From Aegilops tauschii subsp. strangulata (lineage: Eukaryota > Streptophyta > Magnoliopsida > Poales > Poaceae), in NCBI RefSeq assembly GCF_002575655.3, contig NC_053040.3:157419148-157483147 (forward strand): a stretch of DNA of 64,000 nt, read 5' to 3'. Shown one piece after another: positions 1 through 10,135 of the stretch. Below the pieces are notes generated by a model. It did not search any database. It had not been told where the DNA came from and was given only the letters and a program-made list of their open reading frames with translations. The position numbers and the translations under genes were made by a program. Numbering within the stretch: the first letter of the stretch is position 1; each line of letters opens with the position of its first letter.

Positions 1-350
1 TTTCCCGCCCTATCTGCTCCATCTTCAAAAGCTCTTTCTACACGTTTCATTCACACCTTGGGATATGTCAAAATGTTGCTTCTATAATGGCTGATGTAGA
101 GTTATGGTTGTTTTTGTTGCATCCTACAAAGTAATAACTATGAAATGCATTTAGATTCTCATTTGACTGGGATTATGTGAGTTTGAGCATGTTGTGAAGT
201 ACTATAGACCTTGTATACATCTTGGGATTCGACAATGATTGTAACTATTGAATTGTATAGACCATTACATTCGAAGTCAATAGCGTAATATATTTATTTC
301 ACAATTTCAACAAATGATTAGTTCACTACAAACTAAGAAAACAAATGTGT
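1..350. other. No gene recognised
   Basis: AT-rich sequence. I see no ORF with family features, no repeat structure and no transposon terminus here. In particular there is no CACTA end of the type found at 12456 or 55881, so the left boundary of the element ending at 12456 is not in this stretch. Confidence 0.5.
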
Positions 351-351
351 A

Positions 352-590
352 CTCCCTCCGTTTTTATTTAAGTCCGCGTATTAGCATTGGTCAAAGTCAA
401 GTTTTGTAAACTCTCGGAAAGCTTATAACAAAAAATATTAACATATACAATAACAAATAAATACCATTAGATTCATTATTGAATGTACTTTCACATCATA
501 CATCTTTGTTATGGTAAATGTTTATATTTTTCTATAAACTTGGTCAAACTTTAGGAAGTTTGACTTCGGTCAAACCTAATATGAGAGTTT
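352..590 (+). mobile_element. Stowaway-like MITE, 3' end decayed
   Basis: Begins with CTCCCTCCGTTTTTATTTA just after TA, the usual Stowaway terminus. The body has the familiar grass Stowaway phrases around 'ttggtcaaagtcaag', 'catttgttatggtaaatg' (approximate) and 'aaacttggtcaaact'. The matching right inverted repeat (…CGGAGGGAG) is not seen where expected, so the 3' end is degraded or lost. No coding capacity. Confidence 0.65.
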
Positions 591-925
591 ACTACTACTA
601 CTCGCTAGTTGCTTAGCCGAATCACTCAACACGCCACACGGGGAGTCCAGTGTCACAAAATTTTGAGGTCGGCGGGAAAATCTCCCGCGACCCTGATTCG
701 AGCAGTGGGAAGTTACCATCATAGCCTTAGGAACAGGCCTACGGATGACGCTTGGTAGGGGGCTGTTTTCGTAACTTCAGGTTCACCCTACCCAGCCAAC
801 CCCACCCCGGCACCAAGAGTAGTACCCCTGAATACTCCCCATTTTCTATCCCCACCGCAAAATAGACTTCTCCACGGCACCGCAGCCTTCGTGCTCCTCC
901 CCTTTACATCGGCGCACTCATCCAC
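591..925. other. No gene recognised
   Basis: Moderately GC-rich stretch between the MITE and a possible exon. I see no supported coding or structural feature. Confidence 0.4.
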
Positions 926-1154
926 CGCAGCGCATCTGCCTCATTGACGACCTCGTACGCCACATTGGAGCCGGTCCATCATCGTCGTCGTACACGGAGC
1001 CTCTTCCCCGGCATCGTCTTCCACGGTCTTGGATCTACTTCCCGGAAGTCGACGCCAAGCGCAGAAGTACCACCGTCGTGGACAATGAACTGACTCCCGT
1101 TGCCGACCATGACTCACAGAGGCTGCTGCGACCATCGTTCTCCTCCTCGATTGG
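926..1154 (+). other. Possible exon, unrecognised
   Basis: An open plus-strand frame of about 75 codons runs to 1154 and is followed by a good splice donor (gtaatg). It is GC-rich with amino-acid composition typical of coding sequence. It contains a serine run and an RSWIYFPEVDAKRR segment. There is no in-frame ATG, and I do not recognise a family. It could be a gene remnant or chance open GC-rich DNA. Confidence 0.22.
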
Positions 1155-1428
1155 TAATGTGTGTATTGAATCACTTAGCAGTACATGTGCAGTTCCAATT
1201 TTGTTCATACCTACCCTTCAAATTTCCTGGGTGCTATTGTTCCCGTAAAAGTAATTGGTTATAGCCTCCATTGTCCAACAGAATATCAGCTTGTAATTGT
1301 GCGTCGCTCCTGTATCGCGCTAGTAGAGAAGAGAGTAGAGATAGCAGAGACGTCGGTAAAGGATTGCGCGCGTGCGGGAAAAGCGGGCGGGCGTGCGCTA
1401 GTTTTGGCGCGCGGCGTCCGGCGCGCTT

Positions 1429-1435
1429 TATAAAA
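1429..1435 (+). promoter_or_regulatory. TATA box for the AP2-like gene
   Basis: TATAAAA lies about 110 bp upstream of the chosen ATG at 1543, in otherwise GC- and pyrimidine-rich DNA. This is a normal plant TATA-to-ATG distance. The leader between them is a CT-rich tract with a repeated 'cgctctctccccgctct' phrase. Confidence 0.6.
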
Positions 1436-1542
1436 TCCAACGCCCTCCCACCGCTCTGTGCCTTGCCACCGCTCTCTCCCCGCTCTATGCCTCGCCACCG
1501 CTCTCTCCCCGCTCTTTTTTGCCTCGCCGCCGCCGTGCCACC

Positions 1543-1917
1543 ATGCCGCCGCGTTGCCGGGAAACTTGGGGATACCGCGGCGTCCGCGCGCGCCCCTCCG
1601 GCGGCTTCTCCGCCGAGATCCGGTTCCGCGGGATGCGCCTCGGCCTCGGCAATTTCGACACCGCCAACGAGGCCGCCCGCGCGTACGATGCGGCGGTGTG
1701 GCACCTCCGGTGGCCTCATAGAACATTGAACTTCCCCAACGTGCCGACGCGGGAGCGGGCGCAGGAGCTCACGCCTCTGCCGCGGCTTAGGGCGCTGTGG
1801 CACCAACACTTCCCGCAGGACATCATCAACAAGCGCGAGTTCTACGCGCAAAGGAGGGCGGAGAGGGATAAGAGGATGGCGGAGCGGGCAGCCTATCACG
1901 AGGACAAGCGTAGGTGA
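1543..1917 (+). CDS. AP2/ERF-like DNA-binding protein, cut short by an in-frame TGA
   Basis: The ORF gives 124 aa and carries one AP2-like domain at residues 11-66, with YRGVR (11-15), AEIR (24-27), EAARAYDAA (43-51) and a closing NFPN. AP2/ERF proteins bind GCC/DRE-type DNA in the nucleus. This is a divergent version: the tryptophans usual in the beta sheet (W of the RPWGKW and RVWLG segments) are replaced (RPSGGF, MRLGLG). The C-terminal part is basic and helical. The start is chosen at 1543 because gccaccATG is a strong Kozak context. The TGA at 1915-1917 looks premature: the same frame stays open to TAG at 2050-2052 and encodes an acidic, Glu/Asp-rich tail, the kind of C terminus I associate with this Triticeae family. 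The truncated product keeps the whole AP2 domain but loses the acidic region. The TATA box is at 1429. Confidence 0.8.
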   Translation: MPPRCRETWGYRGVRARPSGGFSAEIRFRGMRLGLGNFDTANEAARAYDAAVWHLRWPHRTLNFPNVPTRERAQELTPLPRLRALWHQHFPQDIINKREFYAQRRAERDKRMAERAAYHEDKRR

Positions 1918-2052
1918 AAAGCGGACGCTCAATTCAACATGAGGCTAGGAGCAGCGTCGCCCTGGGAATCCGACGACGATCGGTATCTTCACGCCTACAG
2001 TCAGACGTCGGAGGAGGACATCACCGAGGAGGAGTCGGACGACGAGGAGTAG
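1918..2052 (+). pseudogene. In-frame acidic tail of the AP2-like gene beyond the stop codon
   Basis: The frame of the AP2-like ORF continues without another stop for 44 codons after the TGA. It ends in an acidic stretch (SEEDITEEESDDEE) before TAG at 2050. The retained frame and strong composition bias argue for a recent nonsense change in a formerly ~169-aa protein rather than a natural terminus. Confidence 0.65.
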
Positions 2053-2271
2053 TTGAATTATCTTTTTTTATCTACCTATGCTGAGAACTATCCTCTACTC
2101 TCTAGTATCTACTTCTCGATCTCAGCACTGTAAACGCTTTTTTGAAGCGCCGCGTGTTGCGATTCTGTTGGAGATGCTCTAACATGGCAGACGAGTGCTT
2201 TAATGTTGCCCACAAGATGCGCGAGTATTACTAGTAGTATATTTTTCTTGCCATGTTGAGATTTTAAAACC

Positions 2272-3067
2272 ATGAGTGCGAACATGCAGAGGAGCAATGA
2301 AGACGAAACACGGGATATTCGGGACACCTTCAAGGAGCGTGGCAAGTTAAAGAGGAGCTGCACCGAACCTATAAAACGAGCTTTGGTAAGTAACACCCTT
2401 TCAATTACTTTCGTGTAGCCTCGTGTTCTTCGATGTGTATATGTTGTAGTTTCTGTTTCCCTTAAGCGTGGTGTTCTTCGATGTGTAATAAGAAGAGTCT
2501 TAATCGTCCTAATGCTTTCGTTTTTAGCTTGATGTAGGAAGTGGGTGTTCTCACCTCGTAGTCAGTTTTTATCTTTTTTCCTTTTGAATTCACTTCTCCG
2601 AGTTCTGTTTATCTGGCTTCTACTAAATGGATCTAGGTTGCTCTGAGTATTGATCTAAAAAAGAAGTAACTTCATGTCAGGATGCAGTTCCTGCGAGGAG
2701 GGAAGTATGGTCAACCTTGAGATCATGTTTCCAAAATGAGGCTGGATTACACACAAGGTGCCAGTTCCCTAATGATGTTGGATTAGACACAAGGTGCAAA
2801 TTCCCAGATGATGCTGGATTACACACAAGCCAGGTGGAGTCATCAGCTGTTCGTGTCCTCGTGGCATTAGTAAAGGCTGAAAGAAAGCGTGCAGCAGCCC
2901 TTGAGAATGTAGCTGAGTTCCTGAAGAAGCGAAAAGAGCAATCAGATGCTCTCTTCACCCAAGCCAAAGAAGAGATGGAAGAAGCCAGAAATAAGCTAGC
3001 AGAGGCAGAGCAGGCTAGGCTTCTCCTGCTATCTAAAACTGTTGTCAATACAAAATTTCCTTCATAA
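2272..3067 (+). CDS. Two-exon coiled-coil protein, unrecognised
   Basis: Exon 1 is 2272-2385 (ATG, 38 codons, ends TTG|gtaagt). Exon 2 is 2681-3067 (after ttcatgtcag; 128 codons plus stop). Both are in phase 0 and join into 166 aa. Exon 1 is charged (ERGKLKRS). Exon 2 opens with three 36-bp direct repeats that encode a 12-aa motif around GLHTRCQFP, at about 2740-2840. A highly charged alpha-helical coiled coil follows over the last ~80 residues (ERKRAAALENVAEFLKKRKE and on). No DNA-binding or catalytic motif is visible. The coiled coil resembles in style the tails of the TNP1-like genes at 10763 and 27287 and the ORF at 33717, so an element-encoded accessory protein is possible. Its position inside e1 supports that, but the family is unknown to me. 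Confidence 0.6.
2740..2840 (+). repeat. 36-bp direct repeat x3 inside exon 2
   Basis: Three successive 36-bp units with the core 'ggattacacacaagg' encode a 12-aa period (…AGLHTRCQFP…). The unit is divisible by three, so expansion kept the frame. Confidence 0.7.
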
Positions 3068-3642
3068 TAGCTAGGTTCAAATGTTTATCCAGTCAGCATG
3101 CCTGTTGTGATGTCCGTGCATCTACTGATGTGGCACAAAATGTTTTTTTTCGGGTCATGTAATAACAGCAATTACTTTCCAAACAATAACAGACGAAGCA
3201 TTGGACATGGTATAGTTGACGCGCAAGCCCGACATTCCAAGTTCAACTTCCACATCAAACTCATGTTCACAGATATCTGCACATTCATACATAATGTCCA
3301 CAACCATGATTCACTTCAAAGCCAAAAAAATGTGAGGAGAGTTATAAATAAAGAAAATCCTCTACTAGTTCCTGCTACCAGTGCGAGCACAACAAGTCAA
3401 GACCATGCGTAAATTAATTATATTTTAGTCATTTTTTGTGTTCTAAAATGCCTACCGGCTCGCGGAAGGACGTGTTGCCGGCATACGCGCAGATTCAATG
3501 AAGGCAGGCGGGGCAGTCTTAAGCTGGTTGCACGCGGCGAGGAGGCGTGCTCAGCCGGGCCTGCAGCGAGTGCGGCCCTCTTGGCCGGCGCGCCGGTTCA
3601 ATGCCTGCGCTATGAGAGGTCGCGTCCGTGTCAGAGCAATCA
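3068..3642. other. No gene recognised
   Basis: AT-rich then GC-rich sequence. I see no supported ORF, repeat array or terminus. Confidence 0.4.
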
Positions 3643-3769
3643 CTCCCTCCAGTCCTTTTTTGTTTGGGTATAACAAAATCTCGTTTTCCATTCACATTTT
3701 ACAAGTAAAATTCGTGGACAAACTTTGACCCAAAGTACGATGGGGACTAGTAAACCAGAATGGAGGTAG
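3643..3769. mobile_element. Short Stowaway-like MITE
   Basis: About 127 bp bounded by imperfect inverted repeats: CTCCCTCCAGTCC at the left and GGAATGGAGGTAG-like sequence at the right. AT-rich body without coding capacity. Confidence 0.5.
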
Positions 3770-4583
3770 TAGTTTTTTTTAATCAAAGAAGTATTTCCCC
3801 TTCCGATTTTCATTACTGAAAACCAGCATCTAAATCTAAACCATAGTATTTGCCCTAGAACTACCAGGTTCAACATCTCGCAACATAAACCCATACAACC
3901 TCCATCGCAAAAAAAAACCATACAACCATACGCCAAGGAGGTACGTAGTACTATGAATTCCATTTTCTCTCCATACAAATCGTTCTAAAAACTACTTACT
4001 ACTTATAACGCGCCATTGAAAATCGGAACTCTTAACCCCGCTAAAAAAGATATTTTAAACGTGGCTACTCGATCTGTGGCAACTGGCGAGCCACCGCGCT
4101 CCAAGTCGTTCACCTGTGGTCCCGACCATCAACTCCTACGGATCAAATTATCACGCGAGCTGACTATTCCTACAAAGGTGCTCCACCACGTACCCGGTAC
4201 CCGCGAATGCAGCAATCGTGCACCTAGGGTTTTAGGGTTTATTTGTTAACGTCGCCTTTACGTAACACTCATGTGTGCGAGACAGCGAGAGGCCGACTGC
4301 GTGCGTGCGCCTCTTCTCTTCGTATATGTACTCCACCGTTTGTCTGGTGTCCAAAAAAATATAATAACTACTAGCAATGTGCCAATGCGTTGCCACACGA
4401 TCAAAGTAGATTAATACATATTCACCGATTTGATAGAAAAAATCTATTTTTGAAATACATATATCACTAAAAATATGTTATGTTTCACTCAAAATATATT
4501 CCTTTGGTGGTTTTGATGAGATAAGGGAGGAATGTTGTTGGTTTCAAGATTCGAGAAGTGGTATATGTCTAATTTCTACTCTT
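3770..4583. other. AT-rich spacer with one degenerate foldback end
   Basis: I see no gene. At 4369-4400 there is a decayed match (actagcaatgtgccaatgcg) to the terminus of the foldback element that starts at 4584, so an older copy of the same element may lie here. 'gggttttagggtttatt' at 4227-4245 is a telobox-like string without clear context. Confidence 0.4.
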
Positions 4584-5023
4584 ACTAGCAAGATGCCCGT
4601 GCGTTGCACGGAACATCAAGATCTTGTGGGAGAAAAGGATGAACGAGGGAAGGCCTTATCTGCAAATGTGGTGAAGAGTGCGGGTAAATTGCCATATTTT
4701 CCTTCCTATCCGTCAGATATAAATCGGACGACCTACATTGCAGGATGGCAGGCCCACCATCATCACCAACTCTATTTTTTATCCCTACTCTTATAAAAAG
4801 CATTGTCGGTGATGAGCGTGTGCCTGCCATCCTGCAATATAGGCCGTCCGATCTATATCTGACGGATAGGAAGGAAACTATGGCAATTTTGCAAAAAGAT
4901 ACCCACACCCCTCTCCACATTTGCAAATAAGGCCTTCCCTCGTTCATCCTTTTCCCCCACAAGATAAACTACTCATACAAATGCATCTTGATGTTCCGTG
5001 CAACGCATGGGCATCTTGCTAGT
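4584..5023. mobile_element. Foldback/MITE with long terminal inverted repeats
   Basis: Starts ACTAGCAAGATGCCC and ends GGGCATCTTGCTAGT. The arms stay complementary for well over 100 bp ('gaacgagggaaggcctta' on the left pairs with the 'taaggccttccctcgttc' segment on the right; likewise the 'ccttcctatccgtcagat' segment). The ~440-bp unit is therefore nearly all inverted repeat around a short centre near 4800. Long TIRs would suit a Mutator-derived or foldback MITE. I could not find a convincing target-site duplication, so the superfamily is open. Confidence 0.6.
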
Positions 5024-5041
5024 TGTTGCAAAAAGCCCATG

Positions 5042-5870
5042 TGTGTGAGAGAGAGAGGGAGAGTGGAGGAGGACGGAGTGCATGTGTGACAAAGACACAA
5101 GGAGTGTGTGTGCGATAGGTATCAGCTTAAAATGAGGTGATAGTATGTGTGTGCACGATCGAGAGGGCGTGTCTCAAGTAGGGAAGAAAATTCTACATAG
5201 ATACAAGGAGCGGGAGAGAGACATGTATGCGATGGTGGAAGCACGAGTGTGCGGGTGTATAAACCTATCAAGAGGCTAGCTAGTCGATAAATGTTTGTGA
5301 GAGAATACGAGTCGGGGTGCGAAAGCGAGAGTTTTGTGTGTGTGAGAGAGAGACGGTAGTCGGGAAGGGGAGTGGAAGCAGGAGTTGTGTGTGTGTCTGT
5401 GAGAGAGAGAGGAGACGGTAGTCGGGGTTGTCTGATCGGTAAACAAATGAATAATGTCAGTCTGGGATGGAGACGAAAAGGAGACCGCAACAAATGTTGT
5501 GTCTACAGGAGAGAGAGAGAGAGAGAGAGAGAGTAATTTTAGTGGTATGAGTCATATGTAGAGACATATAGGGTGTGTGAGAGAATCCCATAGAGAGAAA
5601 GACAAAGTGAAAGACGAGTGGAGACTGTGTGTGTGGCGGTGAAAAAGAAAGCTTAGGTACCGAGTGATACCAGAGAACAGTAGAGACGTGAGAGATAATG
5701 AAAACCGTGTAATGTATAATGATAGGGAGAGTGTGACACTTCTCAAGGGAGACGTCGAGAGACCATGTTTGCGAGGATAGGAGAAACATGAAGTGAGCGT
5801 GCGGGTGAGCTGGAGAAAAGAGAGTGATAGCTACCTGAAGGAGCATGCATGCGAGAGAGATGGGCGTGAA
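5042..5870. repeat. GA-rich low-complexity tract
   Basis: Dominated by GAGAGA and GTGTGT strings, including an uninterrupted (GA)n run near 5508-5533. Long open frames on both strands here are composition artefacts. A CT-rich tract of the same texture lies inverted in e2 at about 38090-39010, so this is probably a shared component of the two CACTA elements. Confidence 0.75.
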
Positions 5871-6448
5871 AGGAGTGAACAAAAAAGGGATTCAAATATT
5901 TGAATTCGAGATGATGATACATGTAATCCATACTCGAACCAAAATTGATCTATCAAACATGCATACTCATATGAATTCACGCACATCTATGTTATTTAAT
6001 ATGTAGATATTAGTGATCCATACATTTTAGTAGAACATAATTTGGTTAAATTTTTTTGAATTCAACCTTAAGATTTCAAGATCGTTGTATTTGTAAATCA
6101 TATTATACATATAAAGGAGCAGAATTCTTTGTTGTGCTTTAGTATATATAAAAAATGATGTATATAGAATGTAATTCCAATTGAAAATGGATCCTGCCCG
6201 GAAAAAAATAGAATACAAACGGGATTCGAATTGAGTTGGCACGATAAACGTGCACTCTGCAAAATTTGAATGAAGCGGGGAAAGTCGCAGTAACCGCCCG
6301 AAACCAAAATCTGCGAGATGGAAATCACTACTGCCTATCCCTGCCACGCAAAGCCTATCTGCTGGATTTCTATAGGTTTCGATAGGGGTAGGTTTGTAAT
6401 TTCACCCAAACGTGACGTAACCGCCTCTCACCCGGATTCATACACGGT
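5871..6448. other. AT-rich spacer upstream of the TNP1-like gene
   Basis: No gene seen. From about 6320 it becomes similar, in inverted orientation, to e2 sequence near 32640-33020. Confidence 0.4.
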
Positions 6449-6732
6449 GGGCGCCAAAACACAGTGTGTCCTCGGCCGAAATCGACTCCCTCCCCGATTC
6501 ATATTCATACACGGTGGGCGCCAAAAACAAACTCTCGTCGGCAAATATTCAGTGTATGCGAGATTACCGTCCTATCCCCAACCGACTAATGTTGCTGTGA
6601 TGTAGTAGAAATTTGAAACGGCGGCTAAGTTTGTAAATTTCCTCGCATTTGAGACAAGCGCGCCCTGAATACATGGTTCCCCCCTTCCTCTCTACCTCCA
6701 TTTTCCCCATTCGTACTCCGTGGGCGCCAAAA
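6449..6732. promoter_or_regulatory. Three repeated GGGCGCCAAAA sites (E2F-like)
   Basis: GGGCGCCAAAA occurs at about 6449-6459, 6516-6526 and 6722-6732, each inside a repeated phrase 'catacacggtgggcgcc' or close to it. On the other strand this reads TTTTGGCGCC, which fits the plant E2F consensus TTTSGCGCS. The sites sit upstream of the leader ORF of the TNP1-like gene. Related but more degraded phrases occur inverted in e2 around 32572-32825. Function is inferred from motif only. Confidence 0.4.
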
Positions 6733-6802
6733 CACCCTCTCCACCCCACCCTCCTCCGTTCGCCGCCGTCCGCCACCCCATCCACCGCCGTCCTCCTCCA
6801 CC

Positions 6803-7120
6803 ATGCCGGAGCTGATACCCCGACGCCGCCGTCCATTACAAGAGATCGACCTCTCTCATCCACGGCTTCGGACCGGGATCCTTGCATCCCGTCCTCTCGC
6901 TTCATCCCCGCCGTCGTCCACCTTGCCGGCGCCGCTCCTACGACCGTCTCGTCCACCGCGCTCCGCCGCCACCGTCTACCCTCCTAGATCTGCTTTCACG
7001 CCGCCGACAGCCATCGCTACCGCAGCACCGTCAAATTCTCAGCAGATGCGTACACGGCGCCGCACCAGAGGCGGTACTCTTTCGTATCTGCTCAACTTAT
7101 TTATCGCAGCAAGAAAATAG
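6803..7120 (+). CDS. Conserved 5' leader ORF of the TNP1-like gene (possible first exon)
   Basis: A 105-codon frame starts at ccaccATG (6803). It is Arg/Pro/Ser-rich and ends SYLLNLFIAARK. The inverted copy in e2 (31977-32282) has the same start, stop, near-equal length (101 codons) and many matching residues (SHPR, LASRPLASS, TPPTAIA, SYLLN). Conservation of both ends between two diverged copies is more than expected for non-coding DNA, but composition is low-complexity. It may be a first exon spliced near 7076 (donor gtactc), a short upstream ORF, or a conserved leader. Confidence 0.35.
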   Translation: MPELIPRRRRPLQEIDLSHPRLRTGILASRPLASSPPSSTLPAPLLRPSRPPRSAATVYPPRSAFTPPTAIATAAPSNSQQMRTRRRTRGGTLSYLLNLFIAARK

Positions 7121-7688
7121 ATCGCCACTGCTTTACTCTGATTTCTTGTCTTGGTTGCGAAGTTACCTTTGTCCGGTTTGCACCTTCAGATCCGCCATGG
7201 CACGCTCAGCACTATACTCCCGATGCTTATGGTTTTCCCCTTTTATATTCCACACTAGTTAAATCACAGTAGACTAAATTTCAAAATTGGGTCAGTCGAT
7301 TTTTCAGAGCTCGCCGGAGTTCGTCGGTGCGATCGAAGGGGCTCGGGTGGTTGTGGGGCCTCGCCGAACGAAGAAAACTCGACGCGGGTGGGGATTGGGG
7401 CGGGGGTGGGGGTGGGGTGGCGGAGGAACACAGGCAGTGGGGGCCGGTGGTCCGGCCGGCGACCCGTGCGGTGTTCTGTATGGGAAGAATTAGAGACGAG
7501 GAAGAAGAAGGGTTAGGAGACGTAGGATCTTCATCCAACCGCCTGAAATGGTCGAGAGACAGCTGGGAGTTGCATTCTTAATGCGCTCTGGTTCATCATG
7601 TGTGGGCACTGCGCAACCAACATTTTATTATCCAAAATCTGCTTGCTCTTCTTTACCATGTTCCTCTTCCGTTCTTCTTTAATATGTA
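7121..7688. other. Probable first intron or leader sequence
   Basis: T-rich sequence followed by a G-rich stretch (about 7380-7450). No supported ORF. It is placed between the leader ORF and the next recognisable exon of the TNP1-like gene, as in the e2 copy. Confidence 0.35.
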
Positions 7689-7847
7689 CTCTCTCCGTTC
7701 CTAAATACAAGTCTTTGTATAGATTCCACCATGGATTACATATGGAGCAAAATAAGTGAATCTACACTCTAAAATGTATCTGGATACATCTGTATGTGAT
7801 CCATAGTGGAAATCTCTACCAAGACTTATATTTTGGAACGGAGGGAG
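7689..7847. mobile_element. Stowaway MITE, about 159 bp
   Basis: Flanked by TA. Ends CTCTCCGTTCCTAAATA… and …TTTTGGAACGGAGGGAG form the terminal inverted repeats. The internal 'gagtgaatctacactctaaa' type sequence is the common Triticeae form. It lies in the presumed intron of the TNP1-like gene in e1; I see no counterpart at this point in e2. Confidence 0.85.
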
Positions 7848-8238
7848 TATGACAGTAGTACAGTATGTTCCTTGTACTGAAGATGAGCAGGGACATTTGC
7901 AGTGTAGAGGTCTATACGGTCGGTTGTGATGGACACTTTGAGCCTCTTTGATTCGTAGGATCTTGTAAACATAGGAATAGGATTTGTAGTGGCCTGCCCA
8001 CTTGAATCCTATAGGAATAGCAAGGAAATGCGGGGAGCTGTGTCGCCTTTGAGAGTTACACTGATATTAACAGTACCGCACCTTCACTTGAAGAGAGCTG
8101 GTATCCGAAGCCTTTCTAGCCGTACCGGCAATACTAGCACATATATTCCAACAAGTTCCACTTTCCTGATTTTACTCTGATGCTTAAGGTTTTCCTATAT
8201 CTACACTATGATCTGTGTAGCTGCTTTGTGTCGCACTA
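7848..8238. other. Presumed intron sequence
   Basis: No ORF with family features. It precedes the acceptor-like 'cactagcag' at the start of the first recognisable coding exon. Confidence 0.35.
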
Positions 8239-9548
8239 GCAGCAGTCCACTCTTGAAGCTAAACACTGCAATGACTTACAAAATTGGCACCAAGGCATTG
8301 AGTGCCATTCTGGATGCAATGAAACTCATACGCACCCCACCTGTTGATTCTTGTTCAGAATATGATCCTAATGACTATTCTAACCTCGAGGAGTCAAAGG
8401 CAGATGGCCTGTCCTGTTCACCCATTAAGGTGCCAGTTCTAATTTGGCAATGTTTTATTGATTGCGGGTATCTTGCATATGTTGTCTTGCATTTCTTCTA
8501 CTTTGTTGCACCGCCATCTGCTTAGTTTACTCATCATATATGTCGAGATGCCATGCCCATCCATTATCAATACATATTCCATCTGTCATCATGCCATGTT
8601 TTTCCACTCAAATGCTGTTCTTGTGCATCAGACATCAAAAAGGAAGAGGGTGATTGCCGAACCTGAAGGAGCACCAGCAAAGTCCTTGAAAAACGTGGTG
8701 GTGCCGGAGAAATCAGACAGCACCCCACTTATATTGGCTGTACAACCAGTGACACAAAATGTAGGACCGACTCCAGCAGACTGTACCCATACTTCACTGG
8801 CCACACCACTAGCCCCACCACACAGGACCTGCACTCCAGCAAAAGGTATACCGATTTCATTTGCCATAGGACCAGCTGTACCACAGAAAAATCCCACTCC
8901 AGCAAAAAGTACAGCAAGTCCACCGGCCGAAGACCTATCCCAACTGCAGAGACGGCCAATTCCTGCATATTGGAACCCCATTCCATTTATTCCCAGTTTA
9001 AAAGACAATGCTTTCAATGTTGTTAGGGACTACGTGCATATATTCCCATCATGGGAAGATTATTGTGAAGACAAACACCATTTTCGCATCTTCTTGTCCA
9101 ACTTACGTGTAAGTGCTATTATTCATGGTTATTATTTTCCTGTTTTCTGTTGATTGAACACATCAATGATTTACATTACATTGTTGTAGCTAGGCGAGGG
9201 TCAATCTAGATAGTCATGACAAGCAAAGCTTGCTTGTGCTTTTCAAGAAAGCATTGCAGCAGTATCGGTGTTACCTGAGGAAATCACACTTTGATGGCAA
9301 GTCTATAAACGAATTTCTGGTGAAGTCTCCTGTGCTAAATTTAGAAGACATTGAATGGAAAAACCTTGTTATGCACTGGTCTTGTTCCCAGGATGAGGTA
9401 CTGTCTATGAAATCACATGAAAATTTGAACTTCTACTTTTCCGCATGTGCCTTACGGATCTTTTTTGCAGGAAATATGCTCGAAGAAGAATTCCGGTTTG
9501 ACAAGAACGACAGGATATCGCAAATATGCTGCCCGCTGCTTTGCTCTT

Positions 9549-10031
9549 GTTAGTACCTGTTGTCCTGTATCACTGTACTTGCATACATACCTGGTTCATT
9601 ATGTGACAGCAGTATGCATGATAGCTTGCTTATCAATTGTTCGCTCCAAATTATCTGATCTGTATGAATGGTTACATTAGTGTAGAATATATCCAATGCC
9701 AATGTTTTTTTAGCTCTGCATTGTTCTTGTAAGTACATGATGTCCTTTATCAGTGTACTTATAATGACAGGTAGTTGTTCATGTACCATCACTCTGCAGC
9801 TTATTTTCCTTTGCCCTCCATTTTCTACACATCAGATCTATATTTACTCTTACCATAAGGTTGGTACTGAAGAAGTTTAGCTGTGCATTGCTCTTGGCTG
9901 TACCTTTTGCCTGTATCGTTGCACTTACATTTATAGCTACTTGGTTATGTAGCATCACTCTTTATCTTATCTTAAATATTCTCCATTTTTCGTATATTAT
10001 CACATCTATATTTACTCTTAACAAAATGTAG
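9549..10031. other. Intron of the TNP1-like gene
   Basis: AT-rich, bounded by gttagt and atgtag. It has internal similarity: the phrase around 'gctctgcattgttcttgtaagtac' at 9713 repeats part of the preceding exon 5 junction, and again at about 9880, so the exon end seems to have been tandemly copied in decayed form. Confidence 0.4.
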
Positions 10032-10135
10032 AATAAAGGCAATGCTTTTGAAGAAGATTCTGTGGTAAACTTCTTGAATTGCCCCCCCCCATCAGCATGG
10101 ACAAGGCCTTTATAGAGCCTGTCTTCACCAATAAT

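Noticed and set aside
1234..1932. Long minus-strand frame (about 230 codons) over the AP2-like gene
   Set aside because: Antisense shadow of a GC-rich coding region; Arg/Pro-rich with no domain, while the plus strand has a clear AP2 domain, TATA box and Kozak start.
4584..5023. A gene in the 125-codon minus-strand and 67-codon plus-strand frames
   Set aside because: The region is a long inverted repeat; mirrored frames in both arms follow from the repeat, not from coding.
5122..5882. Serine/leucine-rich minus-strand frames of 120-140 codons
   Set aside because: Created by the GA-rich low-complexity tract; the CT tract in e2 gives similar artefacts.
8628..9017. Minus-strand frame (about 130 codons) across exon 2 of the TNP1-like gene
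   Set aside because: The plus strand has conserved splice sites and a matching inverted copy in e2; the antisense frame is not conserved there.
10082..10090. Calling the C9 frameshift a certain mutation
   Set aside because: Homopolymer lengths are error-prone in assemblies; I report it as apparent only. The shortened last exon is independent evidence that this copy is defective.
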